Shown here: positions 1-8,236 of the stretch, piece after piece
How the letters are laid out: the number at the start of each line of letters is the position of its first letter
Numbering within the stretch: the first letter of the stretch is position 1
Assembly (NCBI RefSeq): GCF_000620045.1
Contig: NZ_KK211060.1
Location: 54,994 to 118,993 of the forward strand
DNA length: 64,000 bases
Direction: 5' to 3'
DNA from: Halomonas halodenitrificans DSM 735
Lineage (GTDB): Bacteria > Pseudomonadota > Gammaproteobacteria > Pseudomonadales > Halomonadaceae
Notes under the pieces: model-generated
What the model saw: only the letters and a program-made list of their open reading frames with translations
The model's database searches: none
What the model was told of the DNA's origin: nothing
Program-made: the position numbers and the translations under genes

Positions 1-1644
1 GAGTTCGAGGTCGACGGCATCGCGGTCACCACGGTCTTCGAGCAGGTCAAGCGCGAGGCGGCCAAGTTCACCCCCGAGTCGACCTTCGAGACCACCAACA
101 TCCACCCCGATGTCGTTCGCCGGGAGGCCCGCCACCTGGCCGAGGCCCACAAGGCGATCATCATGCTCGGCTATATCACGTCGAGCTATTCCAACTGCCT
201 GTACACCTGCTGGGGCTACGCGCTGACGCTGGCACTGACCGGCCATGGCGGTCGCACCGGCGGCCTCGACACCTCCTGGGTGGTGTGGAACCACCCGCGC
301 TGGACGGAACTGGCCGGCTTCGAGGGCAAGAAATCGGCTCGCCTGGAGCCGGGTGGCCTGGGCGAGTTCCTGCGCGGCGGAATGATGGAGGGCGCCCGCA
401 ATCACTTCGATAACGCCAAGCTCAAGGAGCGCGTCGGCTTCGACCTCGACGAGATGGAAGAGATGATGGACGAGTCCATCGAGAAGGGCTGGATGCCCTA
501 CCATGGCGAGATCAAGGGCATGATCGCCATTGCGGACAACACCTTCCGCCGCAACAAGATGTCACACAAGTACCGCGAGGAGCATCTGCGCCAGGCGGAA
601 GAGCTGTACGTGAACATCAACGTGCGCATGGACTCCACCGCGGAGTGGGCCGACTACGTGCTGCCGGCGGCCAGTCATTATGAGGCGTGGGATATCCGCA
701 CCCAGGGGTATCACCGCTTCGCCAATGTCTTTACCCAGTCGGTTCCGCCGGTGGGTGAGTCAAAGCCGGACTGGGAAATCATGGCGCTGCTCACCCGGAA
801 GATTCAGGAAAGGGCCATCGCTCGTGGCATCGGCCCGATCCAGGATGGTGACGTTACCCGTGACCTGCACACCATTCATGATGACTTCACGCGCCAGGGC
901 ACGCTGAACACGGATTATGACGTGCTCAAGCACATCATCGAGGATTCGCCGGAGTTTGGGGGGGTAAGCCTGGAAGAGGCCGCCGAACGCGGCTTTATCG
1001 TGATGAACGAGCACGCGGGACTGAATCAGCCGCTCGAGGCGGACAGGGCCTATGATCCGTTCACCGCCCAGACCGATGGCAAGAAGCCCTACGACACCCT
1101 GACCGGACGCATCACCTTCTACTGCGACCACCCCTGGTTCAAGAAGCTGAATTCCACCGTGCCCACGGCACGCCTGTTCGCGGGACCCGAGGCGTCCAAC
1201 TACCCGTTGAAGTTCTACTCGCCGCACTCCCGCTGGGCGATTCACTCCAACTGGCGCAGCAACAAGTACCTGCTGCGCCTACAGCGTGGCGAACCCAATA
1301 TCTATATCAACCCCAGGCTGGCCGAGCAGAAAGGGATCCAGGACGGTGACACGGTGCGGCTCTTCAACGGCAACGGGGACTTCTTTGCCCAGGCCAAGTT
1401 CTACCCGAGCCTTCCGGCAGACTCGATCATGATGGAGCACGGCTGGGAGCCGCATCAGTATATCCATCGCCGCAACATGAACGTCTCCCACGCCGTGTTC
1501 CTGCAACCGCTGGAGCTGGCGGGTGGCTGGGGACACCTGAAGTTCATCTATGCCATGTGGAATGCCAACCAGCATATCCATGAGTCCAGCTACGACATCG
1601 AGCTGGCCAAGGCCGAAGACATCACTGACCCGCGGGCCGTTTAA
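1..1644 (+). CDS. Type II DMSO reductase family molybdopterin oxidoreductase, alpha subunit (5' partial)
   Basis: Catalytic subunit of a periplasmic bis-MGD molybdoenzyme of the dimethylsulfide dehydrogenase / selenate reductase / chlorate reductase / ethylbenzene dehydrogenase group. The frame is open from base 1 to the stop, so the gene starts outside the window and the Tat signal, the FS0 cluster motif and the molybdenum-ligand region are not visible. The 547 visible codons hold the middle and C-terminal molybdopterin domains, including ADYVLPAASHYEAWD, SPHSRWAIHSNWRSN and the C-terminal dinucleotide-binding stretch around KGIQDGDTVRLFNGNGD. The substrate cannot be told from this fragment. 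It is first in an A-B-D-C order, the order known for ddhABDC, serABDC and clrABDC. The beta gene follows after 12 bases. The family is sure; the substrate is open. Confidence 0.9.
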   Translation, partial: EFEVDGIAVTTVFEQVKREAAKFTPESTFETTNIHPDVVRREARHLAEAHKAIIMLGYITSSYSNCLYTCWGYALTLALTGHGGRTGGLDTSWVVWNHPRWTELAGFEGKKSARLEPGGLGEFLRGGMMEGARNHFDNAKLKERVGFDLDEMEEMMDESIEKGWMPYHGEIKGMIAIADNTFRRNKMSHKYREEHLRQAEELYVNINVRMDSTAEWADYVLPAASHYEAWDIRTQGYHRFANVFTQSVPPVGESKPDWEIMALLTRKIQERAIARGIGPIQDGDVTRDLHTIHDDFTRQGTLNTDYDVLKHIIEDSPEFGGVSLEEAAERGFIVMNEHAGLNQPLEADRAYDPFTAQTDGKKPYDTLTGRITFYCDHPWFKKLNSTVPTARLFAGPEASNYPLKFYSPHSRWAIHSNWRSNKYLLRLQRGEPNIYINPRLAEQKGIQDGDTVRLFNGNGDFFAQAKFYPSLPADSIMMEHGWEPHQYIHRRNMNVSHAVFLQPLELAGGWGHLKFIYAMWNANQHIHESSYDIELAKAEDITDPRAV

Positions 1645-1656
1645 GAGGAGATCGTC

Positions 1657-2637
1657 ATGGCTGTCAAACGCCAACTCAGCATGGTGCTGGATCTTAACAA
1701 GTGCATCGGCTGTCACACCTGCTCCGCGGCCTGCAAGCTGATGTGGACCAACCGCAACGGTCGCGAGTTCATGTACTGGAACAACGTGGAGACACAGCCG
1801 GGAGAGGGCTATCCCCGCGACTATCAAAACATGGGCGGCGGCTTCGACAAGGAGGGTGCCCTGCGCCTGGGGCGCCAGCCGAGCCAGGAAGACTACGGCA
1901 TTCCCTGGGAGTACAACTACCAGGAAGCGCTGATGACCGGCACCGACCCCTGGCTGCGTCCCCATGTCAAGCCGACCTGGGGGGCCAACTGGGATGAAGA
2001 CCGGGGCGAGGGTGACTACCCCAACAGCTACTACTTCTACCTGCCTCGCCTGTGCAACCACTGCGACAACCCGGCCTGCCTGGCGGCGTGTTCACGCAAC
2101 GCCATCTACAAGCGTCAGGAAGACGGCATCGTGCTGGTGGACCAGGAGCGCTGCCGCGGCTACCGCTACTGCGTCAACGCCTGCCCCTACAAGAAGATCT
2201 ACTTCAACGAGCAGATCTCCAAGTCGGAGAAGTGCATCTTCTGCTATCCGCGTATCGAGAAGGGGCTGCCGACCGCCTGTGCCCAGCAGTGCGTCGGGCG
2301 AATTCGCTGGATCGGTTATCGCGACGACGAGGACGGCCCCATCCATCAGCTGGTGGAGAAGCACAAGGTCGCGCTGCCGCTGCATGCCGAGTGGGGCACT
2401 CAGCCCAATGTCTTCTATGTGCCACCCCTCTCGCCGTCTCGCTACGGTGCCGAGGGCCAGGAGCTGGACGAGTCGCGCATTCCCCTCGGCTACCTGGAGA
2501 GCCTCTTCGGTCCTCGCGTGGGCGAGGTGCTCGATACCCTGCAGGCCGAGCGCCAGGCCAAGGCCGAGGGACGCGAGAGTGAGCTGATGGACACCTTGAT
2601 CGGCTACAAGCACGCCGAGATGTTCAAGCTGAGCTGA
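1657..2637 (+). CDS. Type II DMSO reductase family iron-sulfur beta subunit
   Basis: Electron-transfer subunit expected to carry one [3Fe-4S] and three [4Fe-4S] clusters between the molybdenum subunit and the haem subunit. The 326 residues hold four Cys groups: C16/C19/C22/C26, C133/C136/C141/C145, C166/C172/C176 and C193/C196/C208/C212. In the third group (CRGYRYCVNAC) a tyrosine sits where the second cysteine would be, which is the family mark of a [3Fe-4S] cluster. The protein has no signal peptide, as expected if it is co-exported with the Tat-bearing alpha subunit. The ATG is preceded by AAGAGGAGATC. It lies 12 bases after alpha and 14 before the chaperone gene, so all are surely co-transcribed. 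Confidence 0.95.
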   Translation: MAVKRQLSMVLDLNKCIGCHTCSAACKLMWTNRNGREFMYWNNVETQPGEGYPRDYQNMGGGFDKEGALRLGRQPSQEDYGIPWEYNYQEALMTGTDPWLRPHVKPTWGANWDEDRGEGDYPNSYYFYLPRLCNHCDNPACLAACSRNAIYKRQEDGIVLVDQERCRGYRYCVNACPYKKIYFNEQISKSEKCIFCYPRIEKGLPTACAQQCVGRIRWIGYRDDEDGPIHQLVEKHKVALPLHAEWGTQPNVFYVPPLSPSRYGAEGQELDESRIPLGYLESLFGPRVGEVLDTLQAERQAKAEGRESELMDTLIGYKHAEMFKLS

Positions 2638-2651
2638 GACGAGGAGCCCCC

Positions 2652-3392
2652 GTGAGCACACCTTCCCCTACCCCACACACCGACGAGGTCGAGCGCCTCG
2701 TCGCCGCCGAGGCGGTCTACCGCCTGACCGCCGTGCTGTTCGGCTATCCACTGGCCGAGACCCAGCAGGCGCTCGAGAGCGGGCGCCTGCGCGAGGCACT
2801 GACTCCCGCCTGGCAGACCCTGACCGGCGAGTCCTGGCCGGAGCTGCCGGCAAGCCCGGACCTTGCCGCACTGGAGCTCGGCTATATGAGCACCTTCGTA
2901 CAAGGGCAGCGTGGCAAGCCACGAGTGCCGCTGGTGGCCAGCGCCTATTCGGGTCTGCTGGGCGGGCAGACGCCGGGCAGCTTCCTGCTCAACGTCCAGG
3001 CCTTCTATCGCCATTTCGATCTGCAGGCCGCCCGGGGCGACGAGGGCCATGCCGATGAGCCCGACCACCTGGTGGCCATGCTCGAATTCTGTGCCCTGCT
3101 GTGCCACCTCGAGCACCAGGCGCTGCTGGCCGGGCGTGATCCTGCGCCCTATCAGCGCGCGCAACGCGACTTTATCGCCCGCTATGTGAGACCGCTGCTG
3201 GCGGCCATCCAGGAGCGCTTCAACGCCGAACGAATCGACGCACTCGATCCGACACTGGCGCAACTGATCGCGGTGCTCCCCGGCTGGGTAAACGACCGAC
3301 AGGCGGCGCTGGCCTCCCGAGTCGGCCCCTGCCCGCCCCCCCGTGGTGCCGAGGAACGCTCTGAACTCGATGCCGGCCCGATGTGGGGCTGA
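2652..3392 (+). CDS. TorD/DmsD-family chaperone, delta subunit of the type II DMSO reductase operon
   Basis: Cytoplasmic chaperone expected to hold the alpha subunit for molybdenum-cofactor insertion and to guard its twin-arginine signal until folding is complete. It is a 246-residue, largely helical protein whose middle carries family-like motifs such as PLVASAYSGLLGG and DEPDHLVAMLEFCALLCHLE (the EPDH-type box). The start is a GTG with GAGACGAGGAGC upstream. Its place between beta and gamma matches DdhD, SerD and ClrD. The C-terminal 20 or so residues are Pro/Gly/Arg-rich and look unstructured. Confidence 0.88.
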   Translation: MSTPSPTPHTDEVERLVAAEAVYRLTAVLFGYPLAETQQALESGRLREALTPAWQTLTGESWPELPASPDLAALELGYMSTFVQGQRGKPRVPLVASAYSGLLGGQTPGSFLLNVQAFYRHFDLQAARGDEGHADEPDHLVAMLEFCALLCHLEHQALLAGRDPAPYQRAQRDFIARYVRPLLAAIQERFNAERIDALDPTLAQLIAVLPGWVNDRQAALASRVGPCPPPRGAEERSELDAGPMWG

Positions 3393-3439
3393 CCGGAGGG
3401 CACCTACAAGGGCCTGTTCCCCTTACGAGGAGATTTGCC

Positions 3440-4237
3440 ATGACAACGCGTTTCATTCTTCACGGCACCCTGGCGTGTGCCCTGGCGCTCACCTCGGCCG
3501 GCGCCTGGGCCGACCACACCGAGGTCAACCCCAATATCACCGAGATCAAGCCGGGTGACAGCGTCCAGGCGGCACGCCTGCCCGACAACATCTACCTGCG
3601 CACCGAGGATGACCCGGATGACATCATCTGGGATCGACTGCCGATGTATCGCACCGAGCTGTTCGTGGCGCCGCCGGTCCATCAATCGGTCAAGCTGCGC
3701 TTCGACGAGGGCGCCAGCCGCAGCAAGCACCTCTACTTCCAGGTCGCTCGCTCCAGCGAACGCTTCCATGTTCGGCTGCAGTGGAAGGATCACAGCCAGG
3801 ACACCGCAACCACCGTGGACAGCTTCCGTGACGGGGTGGCCATCCAGTACGCCATCGGCGATACCGACACCTCCTACATGATGGGATCGGGCCCGGATAA
3901 TCCCGTCAACATCTGGTACTGGCGAGCCGATGACGCGGACCGGGTCGAGAACCTCGCCGCCGGCGGTTACCGCAGCACCACGACTCTCGACGAGCAACCC
4001 GTCACGGGGATAGGCGCCTACTATCCCGATGCCATCGAGCAGGACAGCATGTGGCGGGTGGTGATGTCGCGCCCCCTGGCGGCCGGCGGCGAGTACGATG
4101 TGGGCCTCGAGCGCGAGCAGGTTCCGATCGCCTTCGCCGTCTGGCAGGGTAGCGACAACGAACGCGACGGCAACAAGCGTGTCACCCATACCTGGATTCT
4201 GCTGGATACCGGTCTCGACAACGATACCGGCAACTAA
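3440..4237 (+). CDS. Haem b-binding gamma subunit of a type II DMSO reductase family enzyme (EB_dh-like)
   Basis: Periplasmic cytochrome b subunit that would pass electrons between the Fe-S subunit and a soluble periplasmic partner. The chosen ATG is preceded by ACGAGGAGATTTGCC and gives 265 residues. A Sec signal peptide is visible at residues 1-24, with likely cleavage after GAWA. The family is known to bind haem b through Met and Lys; candidates here are Met147 or Met148 in SYMMGSG and Lys246 in DGNKR. An open frame continues 19 codons upstream of this ATG, but that part lacks both signal peptide and ribosome-binding site. It lies 47 bases after the chaperone and 13 before the Nbp35-like gene. 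Confidence 0.9.
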   Translation: MTTRFILHGTLACALALTSAGAWADHTEVNPNITEIKPGDSVQAARLPDNIYLRTEDDPDDIIWDRLPMYRTELFVAPPVHQSVKLRFDEGASRSKHLYFQVARSSERFHVRLQWKDHSQDTATTVDSFRDGVAIQYAIGDTDTSYMMGSGPDNPVNIWYWRADDADRVENLAAGGYRSTTTLDEQPVTGIGAYYPDAIEQDSMWRVVMSRPLAAGGEYDVGLEREQVPIAFAVWQGSDNERDGNKRVTHTWILLDTGLDNDTGN

Positions 4238-4250
4238 GGAGTTACCGCCG

Positions 4251-5375
4251 ATGTCAGTTTCCCACTTTCCCCCTCAGGATCCGCTGGCGCTGGCGCCCGA
4301 AGATTGCGGTCGCGGTCATGCCTGCCAGTTCTGCCCGGACGAGACGACCTGCGGGCTGGAGAAGGGGCATCATGAAAAGCAGCTGCTCGAGTCGCGCCTG
4401 GCGAGCATCGGTCAGATCATCATGGTGATGGCCAACAAGGGCGGCGTGGGGAAGAGCACCGTCTCGGCCAATGTCGCCGCCGGCCTTGCCGCCAGTGGCT
4501 ACCGCGTCGGCATCGCCGATGCCGATATCCACGGCCCCAACCAGAGCCGCTTCTTCGGCTTCGTCGGCGAGCGCGTGCGCCTCGATGAGCGTGGCCTCGG
4601 CCCCCGGGCCTTTCGCACCGAGGGCATCGACCATCCCATCCGGGTGGGCTCCCTGGCCTTCATGATGGAGAGTGACGACACCCCCATCGTATGGCGGGAT
4701 GCCTACAAGCACGACTTCATGCACCACCTGGTCGGCTCGTTCGACTGGGGTCCGCTGGACTTTCTGGTGATCGACATGCCGCCGGGTACCGGCAACGAGC
4801 TGATCACCCTGGCCGACCTGCTCGAGGGGCACGACGTGGCGGCCCTGTTGGCCACCACGCCCCAGGAGGTGGCGCTGATGGACAGCCTCAAGGCGGTGCG
4901 CTTCTGCCAGGAGCGCGGCATGCCGCTGCTCGGCGTCGTGGAGAACATGGCCGGTGTCACCTGCCCGCACTGCGGAGGCGAATTTCACCTCTTCCCGCGT
5001 GCTCACCTGGCCGCGGCACTGGCCGAGGTCGGCGTGGACTCCCTGGCACAGATTCCCCTTTCGCCGGCCCTGGCCACCGGTTCCGATAGCGGGCGCCCCA
5101 TCGTGCTCGATGATCCTCGAGGCATCGAGGCTCGCGCCTTCTCACCGGTGGTGGAGGCGTGTATCGCCCATGCCCGTGAGGCCTTTGCCGCCGCCGCCGC
5201 GGATTCCCTGCAGACACTGAGCCAGCATCCGTCGATGTCCGATGGCCTGTCCGATGACCTGGAGACGGCACTGGCGGATGTTCCCGACGAACAGCGCGAC
5301 GCCCTGCGTGCGGAGCTGGGTGCCCTGCTCGGCGCCGGTGGGGCCTCCTTCCCGGACGACGACGCTTCCCGCTAG
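4251..5375 (+). CDS. Nbp35/Mrp-like P-loop ATPase with an N-terminal cysteine motif
   Basis: MinD-type ATPase of the Mrp/Nbp35/ApbC Fe-S carrier group, 374 residues, cytoplasmic. The Walker A motif KGGVGKST is at residues 63-70, the deviant Walker region DADIHGPNQS near 90, and a CPHC pair at C238/C241, the usual bridging-cluster site of this family. Unlike ordinary bacterial Mrp it has no DUF59 domain. Instead it has four cysteines (C19, C25, C28, C34) whose last three fit the C-x2-C-x5-C spacing of the eukaryotic Nbp35 N-terminal cluster. About 65 acidic or helical residues follow the ATPase core. Start ATG with AAGGAGTTACCGCC. It lies 13 bases after the gamma gene, so a role in Fe-S loading of the reductase subunits is a reasonable inference but not shown. 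Confidence 0.85.
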   Translation: MSVSHFPPQDPLALAPEDCGRGHACQFCPDETTCGLEKGHHEKQLLESRLASIGQIIMVMANKGGVGKSTVSANVAAGLAASGYRVGIADADIHGPNQSRFFGFVGERVRLDERGLGPRAFRTEGIDHPIRVGSLAFMMESDDTPIVWRDAYKHDFMHHLVGSFDWGPLDFLVIDMPPGTGNELITLADLLEGHDVAALLATTPQEVALMDSLKAVRFCQERGMPLLGVVENMAGVTCPHCGGEFHLFPRAHLAAALAEVGVDSLAQIPLSPALATGSDSGRPIVLDDPRGIEARAFSPVVEACIAHAREAFAAAAADSLQTLSQHPSMSDGLSDDLETALADVPDEQRDALRAELGALLGAGGASFPDDDASR

Positions 5376-5420
5376 CCGCTACGCCCGCACCACATCACTC
5401 ATTCACGAGGACGCTACACC

Positions 5421-7289
5421 ATGACCCAGGCCCGCCATGGCGACACTCCCCAGGTCGATCGCCGCCGCTTCTTCAGTCAGCTGTTCGACGGCGCCAGGTC
5501 ACGAACGCCCCAGCGTGCCCCCTGGCGCCGGGTGCCCGAGGTCGGGGCGGGTGACGGGGATGTGCTCTGGTCGGGCTGGGCCGGTGACGGCGAGGTGTTC
5601 GTGGTCGGCGACGAGGGCATGGTACTGCGCTATACCGGCGCCCCCGACGCCGCCGGGAAGCAGTGGGAGCCCATGAGCGTGCCCACCAACCTGCCGCTGC
5701 ACGGCCTCTGGGGGCCGAGCCCCGACCGTCTGATCGCGGTGGGCTGGATGGGAACCATCCTGCATTTCGACGGCGCCGAGTGGCACCTGCAGCGCGGTGG
5801 CATCGTCGATGACCAGGGGCGCTTCGCCCCCTGCAGCGAAAACACCCCGCTCTTCGCCATCGACGGCAACGCCGCGGGCGAGGCCTGGGCGGTGGGCGAT
5901 GACGGCATGATCCTTCACCACGACGGCGACGAGTGGCATCAGGAGACGAGCCCGACACGCATCAATCTACGCGCCGTGGCCTGTGCCCCCAACGGCACCG
6001 TCTACGCCGCCGGTGGCGAGGGCACGGTACTCCAGCGCGACCCGGAGGGCGACTGGCGGGCACTGGACTGCCCCCTGAGCTCGGGATTCCAGGCGATGCT
6101 GCTGCTGGGAGACGATGAACTGCTGCTGGGCGGCGGACGCTACTTCGTCGACCAGGGAGGCTTTCGCGGGGAGCTGGTGCGCTACCGCCACGGCGAGTTC
6201 CAGGCGCTGACCTTCGATACGCCGATGCCGCGCCTGCGCGCGCTGAAGGCCTACAAGGATGGCGTGCTGATCGTCGGCGATCAGGGTCATCTCTACTACT
6301 TCAAGGCGCTGCGTCTCGATCGCCTGGAGAGCAACAGTCATCATGACCTGATGGACATCATCACGCTACCCACCGGCGAGGCCCTGGCGGTGGGTGATTT
6401 CGGCACCATCATGACCGCCGCCCCCGATTTCACCGCTGCCCTGGCGCCCCCGCCGGCGGCTCCGCAGTCGAGCCCCTGGACCGCCATGACCTCACCCACC
6501 GCCAACCAGCTGTGGGGCATTCACGAAGCCAGTGACGGCACCTGCTATGCCTGCGGCGAGGCGGGCACCGTGCTGCGGCTCGACGCGGATGGCTGGCGCG
6601 CCCTGCCCGCCCCCAGCGAACTCGCGGTGCATTGCCTCTGGGACAGCGGTAACGGGCTGTTTGCCGCCGGACAGCTCGGCCGCATCTACCGCTTCGATGG
6701 CAGTCGCTGGCAACTGCATTTCGATCTGCATCTCGACCTCACGATTCTCTCCCTGTGGGGTACCGGCCCCGACTCGATCTACGCGGCCGGCGATGAGGGC
6801 CTGATTCTTCACTTCGATGGCCTGGGCTGGAAGCGCATGCCCAGCGGCACTCAATCGGCGCTCTACAGCCTCCACGGCTGGGACGATCGGCACCTGCTGG
6901 CGGTCGGCGATTTCGGCCTGGTGCTGCGCTACAACGGCAAGGAGTGGGGCGAGTTCAACGTCGGCACGGAGAACTTTCTGTATGGCGTCTGGGGATCGGC
7001 GCTGGATGATATCTACGCCGTGGGACTGTCGGGTACCCTGGCACACTTCAACGGCCAGCGCTGGCAGCTTCAGGCGACCCGCCTGCGCGATGACCTGCTG
7101 GGACTGGCCGGCACCCCGGCCGCCGGCACTTTTGCGGTGGGCACCCGGGGGCGCATCCTGCGCCTGGAAGAGGGCCAGTGGCTGACCGAGCCCAGCGGCA
7201 GTGATGTCGGCCTGCGCGCCATCTGTGCCACCCGGGGTGGCGACGTCTATGCCGTGGGCGATCGCGGCACGATCCTGCGCCGTGATTAA
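5421..7289 (+). CDS. Protein with 14 propeller-type repeats and an N-terminal RRRFF motif
   Basis: 622 residues made of 14 repeats of about 40 residues, each with a core like VGDxGxxLHFDGxxW (examples: VGWMGTILHFDGAEW, AGDEGLILHFDGLGW). Repeats 1-7 and 8-14 are split by an Ala/Pro-rich linker at about residues 335-362, so two seven-bladed beta-propellers is the simplest model. The N-terminus has D-RRR-FFSQLF at residues 13-22, like a twin-arginine motif, but no hydrophobic stretch follows, so export by Tat is doubtful. It lies 45 bases after the ATPase gene in the same direction and is probably the sixth gene of the operon. The function is unknown; an assembly factor or scaffold for the reductase is possible. 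Related repeats occur in photosystem II assembly factor-like and BNR/kelch proteins. Confidence 0.75.
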   Translation: MTQARHGDTPQVDRRRFFSQLFDGARSRTPQRAPWRRVPEVGAGDGDVLWSGWAGDGEVFVVGDEGMVLRYTGAPDAAGKQWEPMSVPTNLPLHGLWGPSPDRLIAVGWMGTILHFDGAEWHLQRGGIVDDQGRFAPCSENTPLFAIDGNAAGEAWAVGDDGMILHHDGDEWHQETSPTRINLRAVACAPNGTVYAAGGEGTVLQRDPEGDWRALDCPLSSGFQAMLLLGDDELLLGGGRYFVDQGGFRGELVRYRHGEFQALTFDTPMPRLRALKAYKDGVLIVGDQGHLYYFKALRLDRLESNSHHDLMDIITLPTGEALAVGDFGTIMTAAPDFTAALAPPPAAPQSSPWTAMTSPTANQLWGIHEASDGTCYACGEAGTVLRLDADGWRALPAPSELAVHCLWDSGNGLFAAGQLGRIYRFDGSRWQLHFDLHLDLTILSLWGTGPDSIYAAGDEGLILHFDGLGWKRMPSGTQSALYSLHGWDDRHLLAVGDFGLVLRYNGKEWGEFNVGTENFLYGVWGSALDDIYAVGLSGTLAHFNGQRWQLQATRLRDDLLGLAGTPAAGTFAVGTRGRILRLEEGQWLTEPSGSDVGLRAICATRGGDVYAVGDRGTILRRD

Positions 7290-7385
7290 TCGAGTGCCAG
7301 TCCCTTCTCGCTATGACATGGAGAGATAGCGGAGCGGCCGGCAAGCGCGAGCACCTGCATCGCCACCAGCTGCGGATGACCGAGC

Positions 7386-7736
7386 GTGACGCGACCCGGG
7401 ACGCCATCGAGCGAGACCACACCCGACCACCTGAGGGGCCTCTGGCTGCACTGGCGAGACTGGCACCGCTACCGCGACGGCGGAACCCACGCCTCGCAAA
7501 TCGCCAAGCCCCACTGGCTCGCCCTGCCCCGCCCCGAGCACCTGCTGGCCCTGCGCGAGCTGGACGCCCAGCTCAGCGCGCACTTTCACCGCCACACGGC
7601 CCCGCTACAGCTCGCCCTGTGGCACCCCGACGCCGGCTGGCAACGCATCTTCGTCGTCGCCGGCGGCTGGCCCCGGCAGATCCCACTGCCGCCGAGGGCA
7701 TCAGATGGGGTCAGACCCCCAACCCCTGGGGTCTGA
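7386..7736 (+). CDS. Short hypothetical protein ending in a palindromic repeat
   Basis: A 116-codon open frame from a GTG. It reads like protein in its middle (HWLALPRPEHLLALRELDAQ, then LQLALWHPDAGWQRIFVVAGGWP), but I recognise no family. The last codons (GVRPPTPGV) come from the GGGGTC(A/T)GACCCC palindromes, and the TGA stop lies inside one of them, so the original 3' end has been replaced or extended. It lies 96 bases after the propeller gene and could once have been the last gene of that operon. A 72-bp piece of it recurs on the far side of hipBA. The gene may be a remnant. Confidence 0.35.
   Translation: MTRPGTPSSETTPDHLRGLWLHWRDWHRYRDGGTHASQIAKPHWLALPRPEHLLALRELDAQLSAHFHRHTAPLQLALWHPDAGWQRIFVVAGGWPRQIPLPPRASDGVRPPTPGV
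7590..7661. repeat. 72-bp direct repeat, copy 1 (partner at 9557-9628)
   Basis: This stretch and 9557-9628 match over 72 bases with two differences. Further right, the tail reading GGCATCAGATGGGGTC matches again after a gap (7697-7719 against 9632-9654). The two copies bracket the first hipBA module in the same orientation. This suggests that hipBA entered a small gene here, or that recombination duplicated the flank. Confidence 0.85.
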
Positions 7737-7760
7737 CCCCAACTCCCGAGGTCTGACCCC
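7707..7760. repeat. GGGGTC(A/T)GACCCC palindrome cluster 1
   Basis: Perfect 13-bp palindromes lie at 7707-7719 (TCAGA form) and 7728-7740 (TCTGA form), starts 21 bases apart, with a one-off copy at 7748-7760. The TGA of the second unit is the stop codon of the small upstream frame. Confidence 0.9.
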
Positions 7761-7900
7761 AAGAGGCTCCTCATGGAGTCTCGATAACACGGTAGGAGGG
7801 AGGCTCTGCCTCGCGACTGGCGTCGCCAGGTGCCCCGGCAAGGCCGCCGATCTGGGTGGCGTCACCCAAGGGATGCCTAGCGATAGTTACCCTTTATAGT

Positions 7901-7973
7901 TATCCTTGATAGAGGATAAAATATAATTATCCGCTGCAAAGGATAAACCCTTTATTATCCGCCATAGAGGATA
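7901..7973 (+). promoter_or_regulatory. Three HipB-type operators upstream of hipBA
   Basis: Three exact TATCC-N8-GGATA sites lie at 7901-7918, 7928-7945 and 7956-7973, starts 27 and 28 bases apart. This is the operator pattern known for E. coli HipB. The third site ends two bases before the hipB start codon and covers its ribosome-binding site (AGAGGA), so bound antitoxin could block both transcription and translation. A half-site (TACCC) lies just upstream near 7888. Confidence 0.9.
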
Positions 7974-7975
7974 AA

Positions 7976-8236
7976 ATGAAGATCACGTCTCCGGACATGC
8001 TTTCGCAAGCCTTAAAGAACGCGAGGCGGGAGCAACAACTGACACAGAACACCACCGCGGAGCTGGCCGGGATCAAGCAGGCGACCGTATCCGGGTTCGA
8101 GAACCATCCAGAGCGAAGCCAGATCGAAACACTCTTCAAACTGCTCTCGGCGCTGGAGCTCGAGCTGTACGTTGGCGATCGCGAGTCAACCGTTGGTATC
8201 ACGGGCAATGACGAAGGCTGGGATCAAGAATGGTGA
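7976..8236 (+). CDS. hipB: HipB antitoxin, Xre-type DNA-binding protein
   Basis: 86-residue antitoxin of a type II toxin-antitoxin pair. It neutralises HipA and represses its own operon. A Cro/C1-type helix-turn-helix is visible in LTQNTTAELAGIKQATVSGFEN (residues about 22-43), and the length is close to the 88 residues of E. coli HipB. The next gene overlaps it by 7 bases, which couples their translation. Three operators directly upstream match the HipB consensus. The strand and base composition suit an acquired cassette. Confidence 0.93.
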   Translation: MKITSPDMLSQALKNARREQQLTQNTTAELAGIKQATVSGFENHPERSQIETLFKLLSALELELYVGDRESTVGITGNDEGWDQEW

